Position numbers and translations under genes: made by a program
Shown: piece after piece, positions 44,346 to 55,355 of the stretch
How positions within the stretch are numbered: the stretch's first letter is position 1
Layout of the letters: each line of letters opens with the position of its first letter
Source: Deroplatys truncata
Taxonomy: Eukaryota > Arthropoda > Insecta > Mantodea > Mantidae
Direction of reading: 5' to 3'
Assembly (NCBI GenBank): GCA_030765065.1
Contig: CM060984.1
Coordinates: 98,685,488 to 98,749,487 of the forward strand
Length of the DNA stretch: 64,000 nt
Notes under the pieces: generated by a model
Databases searched by the model: none
Seen by the model: only the letters and a program-made list of their open reading frames with translations
Told to the model about the DNA's origin: nothing

Positions 44346-44919
44346 ACACGGTGCTCATGTAAGCCTGGTACGGCAAGATGAACTCCTGGCTAGAAATTTT
44401 AAATTCTAATGTAATTTGAATCAACTTCCCTCTTGGGATGACATGTAAAGACTCAGAAAAACGAAATAAAGAGGGAAAGAAATGCACTTCAAGTCCTGAA
44501 AGCTAACGCGGAAGAATATGGAGTTTGCCTATAGATTGACTCAGCTTTATATAAATGTAAAACACCAAGTTTTTCTGTCTCTTAATACTCAACTCTGGAA
44601 AAAATCACGTCTTTTACCATTACCATAAAATATAATGTTGATATTATGGTATACTGGTATCAACTTATTTGAAAGGTTATGGAAAAGGTGATTGAGTTCG
44701 GTGTTTGGAATTAAAGTTAGAAACTCGCAGAAAATGGAATTTCAGTACGATGTTCCATTTCATGCTTATACGTAGTTACAACACTATCACTGCGTCATCT
44801 CCGCCTACAAGCACGTTGTTGAAAACCCACGTTTCCCTACAGTTTTCAGTAATTATGACATCAACGGTAATCAGAAGAATATTTCCTACGTAATTAAGTA
44901 AGTGTGGCCGATACGTTTT
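44346..44919. other. Unassigned stretch
   Basis: No repeat or domain recognised. Confidence 0.4.
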
Positions 44920-45130
44920 AGGACATAAAACGTGGAAAGGTTTCCTGTTTTACTCTTCGATTCGTAGGGAAGTAAAGCCGGTGGTCTCGTATCGTAGATT
45001 TACGGCACGTAAAAGAACCTCAAACCTGATAAAGAGGCCTCTGAGCAAAATTTCCGGTCTTTCATGCCTAATATAGAATGAGCGCTAAGGACCATAGTAG
45101 TTAAAGAGTGTTTATAAATAAAACTTCTTT
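44920..45130 (+). repeat. Retroposon 3' end, family E
   Basis: GTGGTCTCGTATCGTAGATT, then TACGGCACGTAAAAGAACCT, continuing to ATAGAATGAGCGCTAAGGAC, CATAGTAGTTAAAGAGTG and TTTATAAATAAAAC. The last 110 bp match the piece inside the mariner at 17908-18016. The 'gcacgtaaaagaacc…aaataaaa' layout is common for insect SINE tails. Confidence 0.65.
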
Positions 45131-45369
45131 TTTCTTCTATTTTTAACCAGAGAAAATTGTCTTAGGAAAACTTCATTTTTCAAACTCAATAGCTTGAAAA
45201 GTTAAAACAGTGTCTAAACTAAATTGAAAACCGTTTAATCGTTACTTAAGGTGAGATTAAAAGTCAACACAATAGGTTTGTTTGCTAAAGAAGACAGTGT
45301 TAGTTTCTTAACTATGGCGAAGTGTGATTGAAGTTTTCAGCAATTATTTTTTTAAAAAAATAACCAACC

Positions 45370-45900
45370 ATACTATCATCACTAAATTAAATCCAGTAGC
45401 ATTTAAGCGTGATTCCTATTAAACTAAAATTTGATTCACCCATCTTTAATTGTTTCTGAGAAAAGGGATAATGTACATCGGAAATTGTCATGCTTTTCAA
45501 AGCCAAAATGAACATAAACTAGCATATATTTGCAAAGAAAGAAACCAGATGGCTTGAGTACACAGAAGCCAGCTGCTACTTAACAATAGTATCAATTTGT
45601 AGAACAAAACATCCCGTCAAAAGATGAGCTAAATTGTACCACCCTATTCCAAAATGTGCAGGAATTTTTTAATGCTGCAGAATTCATAGTACAAAATGGG
45701 AGATGTGGTACCATATGAAGAAATATTTTAAATATTAACATTATGTGTACAAAGATAAAATGCACATCAAGTTAAAAAGGAAATTCCAATTAATAAGACC
45801 ACAAAAAATAAAAATGTCAACTTTTGCTGTTTTCGCCGTTTAGTCTCCCTAAGGCAAACTGAAAACATTGTAACATAGCATTATCAATGTGGAATATTGC
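45370..45900. repeat. Dispersed repeat X, copy 1
   Basis: AAAGAAAGAAACCAGATGGC, then TTGAGTACACAGAAGCC…TTAACAATAGTATCAATTTG (45530-45605) matches 51906-51975. ATCAAGTTAAAAAGGAAATTCC…TTAATAAGACC (45766-45805) matches 53430-53462. Ends undefined, no coding. Confidence 0.6.
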
Positions 45901-46276
45901 CTTAAAATCGAAAAATTGAACAAATAATAAATTCCATATTTAAGTCAGGATAAGAGGCTCAAGAGTTTAAGGAATTAACCCCACCTTCATAAGCAAAACT
46001 TACTTTAATTATTTTTATGGTATTAACAGTTATGGCTACTATGTTACAGACATTGCCATGAGTAATAAAATTATCTTGAATTTCTTGTAAATAGTATTTG
46101 AAGTCCTTTTCGCATTCATTTACTCTTATATAACTAGAAAATGTAAGAAAACAAAATATAGATCTTACTACATTTTAATATTTAATAACAAATGTTTTTC
46201 TTTGTTGTATAAAATTACCAATTTTAAAAATTATACACGTTGAATTGTTGAAATGGATCTTGTTATTTTGATATAA

Positions 46277-46831
46277 ATATTGAGGCATTTTTTTAACACT
46301 TAAATGATTTCAGTCAAATTATATAATATAAAATATAATAACAGCCTGCCTTAAAGCAATATGTGTATAAAATAATATATAAAAATGTATGTAAAAGTCA
46401 TTGTATTAATGTTTATATTATTATGTACATGTGTACCAATGTTATGTGAATGTATTACGTAATTTAATAATGTAGGAGCTGTGAGAATAATAGGTCAAAA
46501 GTTGCTAACAATGAGGTAACAATGAGGTAGCCTTGTGGGAATAATGAGTCAGAAAGTTTAATAATGTAATTTTTGTGACAGTTTATAAAATAGCCAGTCA
46601 ACAACCAGAAAAGCTTTAGTTAAATGAAGGTATTCTATTGGACTAAGATTAGCCAATCAGAAACTAAAATGGAGCAAAATTTACAAATTCAGAAGTCAGT
46701 TGCTTGTAGACAGTGTTCCTAACCGGAGGCGAGATGCGTCCTCGAGAAATTTAATACGTATTTTGTGTGAGACAAAAGTAGTTTGTGTTAAAAATTTGAA
46801 GTATTTAATAAAAAAACAAATCTCACACCCT

Positions 46832-46913
<82 letters not shown>

Positions 46914-47355
46914 TGAAGTGTTATTTAAATCGTATCAAGCGTTAATAAAAGGAGTGAAGTAAAATTATAATCTGTGTAAGCCTACATTCTTCAGTCTCAC
47001 CACTCCCTACTAAGACATTCATGTCTCTAAAAATAAATATTGACGCAGCCGAGGCAAACATAAATATATAATATTTAAAGAAACAGTCAAAATTACAAAG
47101 TTAATATTTTTTAAACATTTTAGGGGTAAAGGCCACCGGAAAGTACATTTGGGGCGAAGGCTACCGGAAACTTTTTACCATACGTGCGGTTGCAACTACT
47201 TCAAGTTCGGCTCCCCAACAGTCGAAATATAATACATCTTCTGCAAACTGGCTTTCCATACGTAGCAGCAACGAAACGTCTTCAAATTGGCTCCCAAAGC
47301 TTGGGGCAAATAACAGCGTAAAAATAACAATACAACAAAAACACTTCTTCAATAT
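46277..47355 (+). mobile_element. Solo LTR, copy 3 (46281-47351) with 4-bp duplication ATAT
   Basis: ATAT at 46277-46280 and 47352-47355 flanks a 1071-bp unit starting TGAGGCATTTTTTTAACACT and ending ACACTTCTTCA. It is longer than copies 1 and 2, partly because of a TC then TA microsatellite at 46838-46911. No internal region is adjacent, so it is a solo LTR. Confidence 0.85.
46838..46911. repeat. (TC)n(TA)n microsatellite inside LTR copy 3
   Basis: CTCTCTCT run of about 13 units passing into a TATATATA run of about 23 units. Absent from the other two LTR copies. Confidence 0.95.
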
Positions 47356-48250
47356 TTTAACGGATATAAATGTGCAAATATTTAATAATACTCGAAAAAG
47401 TTATATTTTAATATTTAAAACCTACTCGCAAATGGAGCTCTAATGAAAGGGTACCAAAACATTAATAGTACCTATAGACCTATGAAAATCTACATGATTA
47501 AGCCTAGATTAGTTACAGAGAATGTGGATAATGAACTTGGTAAATATAACATTACCGAGATGGATCACTTTAACTGCGCTTAAAACTGAAGCATTATTTG
47601 GAAATGTCACCTTGATGCTCCATTTTGTGGAAGAGGCAGCGAAGTTGGGTCAGCACATTGTGATCGATGACTGCCGGTCAATCCCGAGCGGGGATCTGTA
47701 AATAACTTTATTTAGCGCTCCATTATATTTTCATTTAGATGTCGACAGAAGCCGTTCATCAGCTGGGCGTTACCTCTTGCCGGAATATCCTCTACTCCGA
47801 CACTGGACATAAATGTTCATCAGTCGCTGACCTCACTTTTCTTTCGCAACCTCTTCCATTTTTAGGGCTTGGAAATGTCATTAGTATTTCTAGTGGTTGT
47901 AATTCTCATTTTAACCCAGAAAGAGAGCTAAAATTATTATTGCGCTTATGAATTAACTATATCTGAAGCCGCAGCTTTTCTCATTTTATTTCATTGAGGT
48001 TGAGATGGCTCCCCCCCTCTCTCTCTCTCTTTCATATCAGTTTATTTAAAGTTTCCAAATTTGTATTATAATACATATTGTGACAGTTATAATTTTATTT
48101 TACAAGAATGTCATAAATTTAATTTTATAAATTTCGGGATATTCAAAACAAAACTTGTTTAAGTAAATCCATTAAATTGGCTTTAGAGCTCTTGCGAATC
48201 ATTTTCCGAATGCTTATGTAAGCACAGGCTATGCTGGAATGATTTTTAGG
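47356..48250. other. Mostly unassigned; possible SINE head at 47630-47700; CT microsatellite
   Basis: CGAAGTTGGGTCAGCACATT and CCGGTCAATCCCGAGCGGGG at 47641-47697 are weakly tRNA-like. CCCCCCCTCTCTCTCTCTCT lies at 48011-48030. A 70-codon frame at 47739-47951 has no domain. Confidence 0.3.
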
Positions 48251-48420
48251 GGTGGATTATGCAAATCATGCTGATACCCGCATACGTCAGCGCTGACTAA
48301 AGTACTAGTCGGCATACTCCTCGGTTATTTATACTTTTTGACGGCTGGAGCTTTGCCTATCACTTGCCTAGCAGGATTCTGTGACGATCAGCTCTTTAAA
48401 CTTATTTTGTGCTAGCTTAC
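48251..48420 (+). promoter_or_regulatory. Candidate regulatory block: octamer, palindrome, TATA-like
   Basis: A perfect POU octamer ATGCAAAT (48259-48266), a perfect 12-bp palindrome GTCAGCGCTGAC (48286-48297) and TATTTATA (48326-48333) fall within 75 bp, in a GC-richer patch outside recognised repeats. No gene can be attached to it. Confidence 0.3.
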
Positions 48421-48539
48421 AACTTCGACGTAGGCCTTAGGCACGATGAAGATGGAACGCCAGACTTCTTCCGTCTTGGTAAACTCAAAAGCTCTAGCTC
48501 TCTCTCCCTCTTGCATAGTAGCTTTGCATACAGTGTAAA

Positions 48540-48927
48540 GAATTCATATACCTTTTGTAGATCAAGATCTGCATTTCATTTGTTATACAAATACCTTAAA
48601 CATGTGGTATTTTAATCAAACTCCTTAGAGGCAGTTTGAGAAAATCTAAATAAACGAAAAATTTGTCATGCTGTTTTGCATATACAGGATTATCTAGAAA
48701 ACATTCGTGTCGTATCGATGGAAGATATTGCGTAAATACCAAGTTTGTATTATCCGATATTTCGATATATTATGTTGTTCGCAGACACTCACGTGGCCGT
48801 TTTTAGAAAATGACATTTTATTCAGGAGCCCTCAAAACGTGTATTTTCAGTAATATACAATATATAATTTTTAGTGGAATTCAATATTTTCTGATTGCTA
48901 AAGGCAAGTTTTAGAGAAAGTAAAAAT
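48540..48927 (-). mobile_element. HINE-like 5' half, diverged
   Basis: TGTGGTATTTTAATCAAACT, TTCGTGTCGTATCGATGGAA, CAGACACTCACGTGGCC and GTTTTAGAGAAAGTAAAAA at the right. The 3' module is absent. Confidence 0.65.
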
Positions 48928-49051
48928 AAAAAAATCTCATTTATTACTAACTTTTTTGAAAAACATATATTACAAAAGCTTATTAGGGTAATCTTTCTGT
49001 CATTTTTCTCTTTTTTCACAAAACTTTGGCAGGCTGAATTTTTTCGGAAGT

Positions 49052-49112
49052 TATATTAATTTATTATTATTGTTGTTATTATTATTATTATTGTTGTTAT
49101 TATTATTATTAT
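49052..49112. repeat. (ATT/GTT)n microsatellite
   Basis: TTATTATT and TTGTTGTT units over about 60 bp. Confidence 0.9.
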
Positions 49113-49397
49113 TTGTGTGCTAAACCCGTTACCACGAAGCACATTGGTGCCAATCACATTGCAAGAAAAAGAAAGAGGCACAAGTTATGTTCATTACTTC
49201 CGTTTTAATTTTAATGAACACATTAAAAGCAATTTGATTACTTGTTTTGTTAACTTCAGGTGACATTTATGCACAGACAGACAGGAGATGAGGGCAGTGG
49301 AAAAGGAGGCAATGAAGAAGAGACAGGGATAAAAAGAGAGGGAGAGTGTGGTAAAATGAGATAGAAAGGAGTAGTATATAGAAAGTCAATACAAAGT
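49113..49397. other. Unassigned stretch, GA-rich 49270-49370
   Basis: Purine-rich low-complexity tract, no feature recognised. Confidence 0.35.
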
Positions 49398-49688
49398 TCT
49401 TATGTATTATGCTCATGCAAGTTTCTCTACTCATCTCGTTTACTTTATATATTTTCTACAAACGATTCCTATATTATACATTATAAGAATAGTTATTTTC
49501 TGTCTGCTTCTTATAAATCGGCATAAACGTTTGCAGAAATAATTTCTTTATGCATTGCATTGTAAGTACAAGAGGGATACAGAAGGCTGAAGCGATTATC
49601 AAATCCTTAAAAAGTGGGTTGCTCTATGCTGGCCTTGAAATTCCACACTATTTGCAAGACATCGCGAAACAAATGGATGTATGATAAA
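49398..49688 (-). mobile_element. HINE-like 3' portion, older subfamily
   Basis: ATGTATTATGCTCATGCAAG, then TTTCTCTACTCATCTCG, followed by GCAGAAATAATTTC, GGCTGAAGCGATTATC and GCTGGCCTTGAAATTCCAC. It stops where a young copy begins. Confidence 0.6.
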
Positions 49689-49919
49689 AAAATCTGATGT
49701 GTTACACTCACATGACTTTCTCTACTCTTGTACAAATTATTTTTACAAACGCTTATTCTCCATATGCTTCATGTTAATCGAGATATGGAGATGTCAATCT
49801 TATTGGTAATTTTCATGTAGATGCAAGGGGAATATGGTAGGTTTTAAGCGATAGTCAAATATTTTAACGCTGGTTGCTATGTGGCGCATTCCATTCTCTT
49901 TGCACGTCCAGGACATAAA
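49689..49919 (-). mobile_element. Extra tandem copy of the HINE-like 3' module
   Basis: AAATCTGATGTGTTACACTC to CACGTCCAGGACATAAAAAA, about 230 bp, followed immediately by another AATCTGATGTGTTACACTC. In element orientation this is a full copy followed by a second copy of its last 230 bp. The module ends at the internal A/T-run. Confidence 0.88.
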
Positions 49920-50798
49920 AAAATCTGATGTGTTACACTCACATGACTTTCTCTACTCTTGTACAATCTATTTTTGCAAACGCCTATTCTCCAAATGCTT
50001 CATGTTAATCGAGATATCGAGATGTCAATCTTATTGCTAATTTTCTTGTAGATGCGAGGGGAATATGGTAGCTTTTAAGCGATAGTCAAATATTTTAACG
50101 CTGGTTGCTATGCGGCGCATTCCATTCTCTTTGCATGTCTAGGACATAAAAAAATGAATAACGAATTTGAGAAAAAGTATAAATATTGGAAAATTTAAGG
50201 AAATAACAAGCAATATCTCGAAAACGGTTCACTCAACAAAAGAAATTTATATGACATAAGTTGTGTATTTCAACGCGATCTACATTTTTTGTGTAGTAAA
50301 ATTTTGTCTATCTCTTATGGTTTACCAGTTATGCAAAAGTCGTTCACAATGAAGAATACTTTTGGAGACATTCCCAGAAAATTCGAGATATACATTTCAT
50401 TTCTCATGACTTTATCTTAAACATATGATATTTTCATCAAAATCGTTAGAGCCATTTTTGAGAAAATTAAAATTTTCGAAAAATGTTCCATGTAAAGGGT
50501 AGTCTGGGGTGGGGGTATTTTCTTGAAAACCTTCGTGTCGCATCTCTGGAAGATACTGAACCTAAATACCAAGTTTGGTGTTTATCCGACTGTTCGTTTT
50601 TGAGATATGCTGTTCACAGACACACAGACACACACACAGACACACACACACAGACACACACACGGACATGTTTCTAAAAATGCTTTTTTTGGATTCAGGA
50701 GGTCTCAAAACATGTATTTCCAGTGAAATCTCGGTATCGAATTTTTGGGTGGAATGCAATACTTCCCCTACTTACTGTACGTAGTAGAGAAAGTAAAA
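49920..50798 (-). mobile_element. HINE-like element, full-length young copy
   Basis: Left terminus AATCTGATGTGTTACACTCA. Internal A-run after AGGACAT at about 50147. AC/CAGA microsatellite at 50617-50664. Right terminus CTTCCCCTACTTACTGTACG, then TAGTAGAGAAAGTAAAAA. About 879 bp. With 9560-10430 it is one of the best full-length references. Confidence 0.9.
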
Positions 50799-51789
50799 AC
50801 TGGAAGAAATGGGCGTTACAAATTCCACCGTAATTTAAATTTAAATTTTTCAACTTGGAGGAATATTTCCAAACGTTTCAAATATGTAATAAAAGCTAAA
50901 ACTACATCAATTTAATTCAAACGCATCTTGTATACAGGATCATAAATTAGTTATATCAAAAGTAACTTAAATTGTGAAGAAAGTATAAACCTGATTTAAT
51001 TGAATAATGAAGCAGACACACCAGTACAATTTTAAATTACATATAAAAGTATTAGGAATGTTCAATATGACTTGCTTTTGTAACACTGCATATATCTAAT
51101 CTATAAGTGAATTCGTCATAAATTCTATTGTTTAGATTTGGTTCTGAATTGCCTTAGATCAGAAATGGCTGATCGCAATTCATGAAACCTGGACAACAAT
51201 TTGCGCGGTCCGCACTTGTATACGTCTTGACTGATAGTGACGAGGTTATTACCGCATTGTAGCATGAGCACCGCACTCTAACGTACTGTAGTGGGTATAT
51301 AGTAAACCTGAGGATATGGCGGAAGTTTTTAAATGCATTAGACCTCGCTATTACCCTCGGTTCAACAGTATTGCGACATAGTTTTATGTAACTAACTTAT
51401 AATAACCCTGTAAATGAGATAACATTTTGAAATAAAGTTCAATTAAATTGATTTAAAACTTTGGAATTTAGCATTTTCAGTGGAAGTTTCCCTAAGATTG
51501 AGATTAAAAGCCCTAGCCCGCCAATGTTAAATCTGCTAAATTTATGACCCTTTATCTCAGACACTATTTAAGATATCGGACTGAAATTTTTACAGAACGT
51601 AAATGCATGTCTGATATATTGCACTGATCTACTTTTATTTAATAAGTTTGATCATTAAGGAAGACAGGATTATTTTCTTAATTACAACATATTTTGATTA
51701 AAAGTTATTAGAAAGTATTTTATTAAAAGTAACCAACACCATTAATAATAACACCAAATAGATCTATAACAGCACTTAAGAGGTTGCTT
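50799..51789. other. Unassigned AT-rich stretch
   Basis: A short frame MAEVFKCIRPRYYPRFNSIA starts at about 51316 but is only about 22 codons long. CTGAAATTTTTACAGAACG at about 51581 resembles sequence seen in interspersed repeats but has no partner here. Confidence 0.35.
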
Positions 51790-52025
51790 TTATCATCCTA
51801 AAATTTAATTTAGCTATCTTCAATAGACTTACCAGTATGTCAGAAGCTGTCATTCACAGAAAAAGCTGGTTAAAGCAAAAATGAGGAAACAAACTCATTG
51901 TAAATATGTAAAGAAAGAAACCAAATGGTTTGAGCACACACGAGCTGCTATACTTAACAATAGTATCGACTTGTAGAGCAAAAGTTCTAAAAGGTGGGCT
52001 CTAAGTTAGACTCTATTCCTAAGTG
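51790..52025. repeat. Dispersed repeat X, copy 2
   Basis: AAAGAAAGAAACCAAATGGT, then TTGAGCACACACG…TTAACAATAGTATCGACTTG at 51911-51974 matches 45530-45605. Confidence 0.6.
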
Positions 52026-52339
52026 TAAATGAGGTTTGTGCACAATTCGCAACTTGGTCTACTCACTGTTCATCAGTTTATTCAAACCCAACATCTTTTG
52101 CAACCTCCACAACGTTCCTGGAGCTGTGTTCTTTTCTCTCGGCCAGCAGACTCTCCTACCCACGAGAATTAAGAACGTTTCCCACAGGACATTCTTCTAC
52201 TTTAGACAAGTTCAACCGAGGAGGTATTACTCTACACTTCTCAGCGCCCTGCGTTTTCAGTGCTTTTGAGGGACCTGGTTGAGGTCTGATGTCACCGTGA
52301 TTTTCTTTTATTCTGTGTGTTTTATTATACTGTGTTATG
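52026..52339. other. Unassigned stretch
   Basis: A 77-codon frame at 52036-52269 has no recognised domain. Confidence 0.3.
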
Positions 52340-53203
52340 TACGAGGACGGATTGATAATTCAGTGACTTTTTAAAGAAAATAACAATTTGTACCAAACAA
52401 AGTAATTTTATTTCTCAACATAGTCTCCTTTCAATCCAATACACGTTGTCTAACGTTTCTCCATTTTTTAACCCTTCCAAAAAATATGATTTTACGAAGT
52501 CTGCAAAATATGAGGTTGTGTTCACTGGTCGTGAATTTCTTCCCAGCGAGCCAATTTTTCAGGTTTGCGAAAAGGAAGAAGTCGCTCGGAGCCAAATCTG
52601 GAGAATATGGTGGGTGAGGTAGCAGTTCGTAGCCCAATTCCACAAATTTTGCGATGGCAATGGCTGGCTTGTGTGTGGGTGCATCATTCTGGTGAAAAAG
52701 AACACCTTTCTCGTAAATAAAAATTCGTGCAGAATGTTATACACCCATTCACTCGAGATGTTTACGGTCTTGGTGTATCACGGATTTTCACTCGGCGGTC
52801 TTCCAACACAATATCGTGACCTTTGTTCACCATTTCTTCTGTTGTGACCTCGGCATCTCGTGTGCTCGAACGGCCACATCCAAATTCTGTGAACCACTCG
52901 TGAATGTCATGTGTTGGAGCAGAGTCCCCATAATACTTGTTCAGCCTTTCTTACGTTTCCTTTACCGCCTTACCACGCAAAAAGTAGTGCTTTATCACAA
53001 CACTTTTCTCCTTTTCTCCATTTTCCATAAAGCAACACACATTTGCTTATTTTAGACGTTCTCAGCAACGTTCTAAGAAACAAATGATGACGAATTTCTG
53101 CGATTATGCCCAGAAAAGATGTAAGACCTGGATGCAAACAAGAAACCTGTGATTAGAACGCCATCTCTCGTGAAAGTCATAGACTTATCAATCCGCCCTC
53201 GTA
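52340..53203 (-). mobile_element. Mariner transposon, internally deleted
   Basis: TA at 52340-52341 and 53202-53203. Terminal repeats CGAGGACGGATTGATAATTC and, at the right, ACTTATCAATCCGCCCTCG. Length 860 bp, about 400 bp short of a full mariner. Minus-strand relics: FGCGRSSTRDAEVTTEEMV (about 52825-52890), VLEDRRVKI (about 52795) and PHPPYSPDLAPSDFFLF (about 52570-52625), then NLKNWLAGKKFTTSE. The first catalytic Asp region is absent; the remnant resumes shortly before the third. Confidence 0.85.
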
Positions 53204-53384
53204 TTTGCCTGTGTACTTGTTTTGTTTTTGTGTCTCTTTTATCACTTGTCTGTATAGCATTTGTGCGCTGAGCGACTATTACTTTGGAAATACAAACAAA
53301 TAAAAAGTGTGTACGAGTGTATGATCTTATTTGAAGTGATGCATAATTTAGGGCACAAAATGCCAGATGCAATGTCATTTTTTT

Positions 53385-53520
53385 AAATAGCTTTAATATA
53401 TAAGTACTGTGCCATGATGAAATATATATTAAGTTAAAGATGAAATTTCGATTAATAGGACTCGAAAAACTAAAAATATATGTTTTAAATCTTCGCCATT
53501 TATAAACTCACAAGCAACCG
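53385..53520. repeat. Dispersed repeat X, copy 3 (partial)
   Basis: TATTAAGTTAAAGATGAAAT, then TTCGATTAATAGGACTCG at 53427-53464 matches 45766-45805. Confidence 0.45.
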
Positions 53521-53571
53521 TCATTAATGATAAGCTTCAGATACGTCTCCTGAAAAAATAAAGAATTGAAC

Positions 53572-54131
53572 AAATCTGATGTGATATATCCACATGACTT
53601 TCTCTGTCCTTTATCTTTTATTAGTGGTATACAAATTATTCCTACTAAAGCTTATTTTCCTATCTACATAATTTTAATCAAAATAAACCTTTGCAGAAAT
53701 GGCTACATTACACATTTTGTTATAAATACAAAGGGAACAGCGATAGTCAAATGTTTAAGAATTGGACGCTATATGATGTCCTTAAAATTCCATACTGTTC
53801 CCATGCGATTGCGACACACAACTGAATCTTGAGAATTACCAAATAATGAACAATTCTTGTCATTAATAAGAAATCTCAGAAATTGTTGATGCCACAAAAA
53901 ATGTATTTGAAAATAAATTGGGTGTTATAAAGAGATCTACATATTCTGTGCAGTAAGTGTTCGTCTATGCTTAACGTTTGTTGTTACATGTTACATTTAA
54001 TGGTAATTGAGTGTGCGGTGGATTTTCTTGAAAATCTTCGTATCGCATCCTTGGAAGATACTAAACCGAAATACTAAGTTTCGTATTTGTCCGACATTTT
54101 AATTTTGAGTTATGCTGTTCACAGGCACAGG

Positions 54132-54133
<2 letters not shown>
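53572..54133 (-). mobile_element. HINE-like element, older subfamily, 5' end replaced by CA repeat
   Basis: AAATCTGATGTGATATATCC and CATGACTTTCTCTGTCC at the left, then the body through AGTTATGCTGTTCACAGGCA. The sequence continues into a long CA repeat rather than the 5' block. A central part is deleted at about 53990. Confidence 0.7.
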
Positions 54134-54171
<38 letters not shown>

Positions 54172-54182
54172 CACACACACAA
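54134..54182. repeat. (CA)n microsatellite between inverted HINE-like copies
   Basis: About 24 CA units with two interruptions, at the position where the family normally carries its own microsatellite. Confidence 0.95.
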
Positions 54183-55131
54183 TTTTACTTTCTCTACTAG
54201 GCATAGTAAGTAGAGGAAATATTGTATTCCACCCAAAAAATTGGATACCGAGATTTCACCGAAATATATGTACCCCCTGAATCCAAAAAAAAAGCATTTT
54301 TGGAAACATGTCCGTGTGTGTGTGTGTGTGTGTGTGTCTGTGAACCGCATAACTCAGAAACGAACCGTCGGATAAACACTAAACTTGGTATTTAGATTCA
54401 GTATCTTTCAGAGATGCGACACGAATGTTTTCAAGAAAATCCCCCCACCCCAGATTAGCCTTTACATGGAACATTTTTCGAAAATTTTAATTTTCTCAAG
54501 AACGGCTATAACGATTTTAATTAAAATATCATATGTTTCATGACAAATGAAATGCATATCTCGAATTTTCTGGGAATGTCTCCAAAAGTATTCTTCATTG
54601 TGAACGACTTTTGCATTACTGGTAAACCATAAGAGATAGACAAAATTTTACTACACAACAAATGTAGATCGCTTTAAAATACACAATTTATATCATATAC
54701 ATATTTTTGTTGAGTGAGCCATTTCGAGATATTGCTTGTTATTCCCTTAAATTTCTCAATACTTATTTTCTCAAATTGTAATTCGTTATTCATTTTTTTG
54801 TCTTGGGTATGCAAAGAGTGTTAATAGGTGGCAAAGAGAATGATGCTGCACCTAGAAACCAGCTATTAAGATATATGTTTATGCTTAAAGACTGCTGTAT
54901 TTCTATATTGCCCTTGCAAATACAAAACAAGGGGAACATAGTAGGCCTTAAGTGATAGTCAAATATTTTTAGAACTGGTCGCTATGTGTAAAATGTAATT
55001 CACTTTGCATGTCAAAAGATCGTTTCTGCAAATGTTTATCTTGATTAATATGAAATAGATGAAGAATAAGAGTTTGTAAAAATAGTTTGTACAGGAGCAT
55101 AACACATGTGAGTATAACACATCAGATTTTT
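54183..55131 (+). mobile_element. HINE-like element with internal inverted patch
   Basis: 5' end TTTTACTTTCTCTACTAGGC, GT microsatellite at 54313-54340, 3' end CACATGTGAGTATAACACAT and CAGATTTTT. Between about 54905 and 55012 the 3'-module sequence runs in the opposite direction: AAGGGGAACATAGTAGGCC, then TTAAGTGATAGTCAAATATT, is the minus-strand form. The copy therefore carries a local inversion or patch. Confidence 0.82.
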
Positions 55132-55355
55132 GTTATGTCCTGGACATACAAAGAGAATGGAATGCTCCACATAGCAACCAGCTCTTAAAAGATTTGACTA
55201 TCGCTTAAAGCCTACCATATTCCCCTTGCACCTACAAGAAAATTAGCAATAAGCTTAGCATCTCGAATAACATGGAGCGTATGAAGAATAAGCGTTTGTA
55301 AAAATAGTTTGTACAAGAGTAGAGAAAGTCATATGAGTGTAACATAGCAGATTTA
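55132..55355 (+). mobile_element. Extra tandem copy of the HINE-like 3' module
   Basis: Begins TTATGTCCTGGACATACAAA directly after the previous 3' terminus and ends GTAGAGAAAGTCATATGAGT, AACATAGCAGATTTA. About 224 bp. Same start point (the T-run before ATGTCCTGGAC) as the extra module at 49689-49919. Confidence 0.88.

Noticed and set aside
47161-47352. 63-codon minus-strand frame
   Set aside because: It lies entirely inside the third solo LTR.
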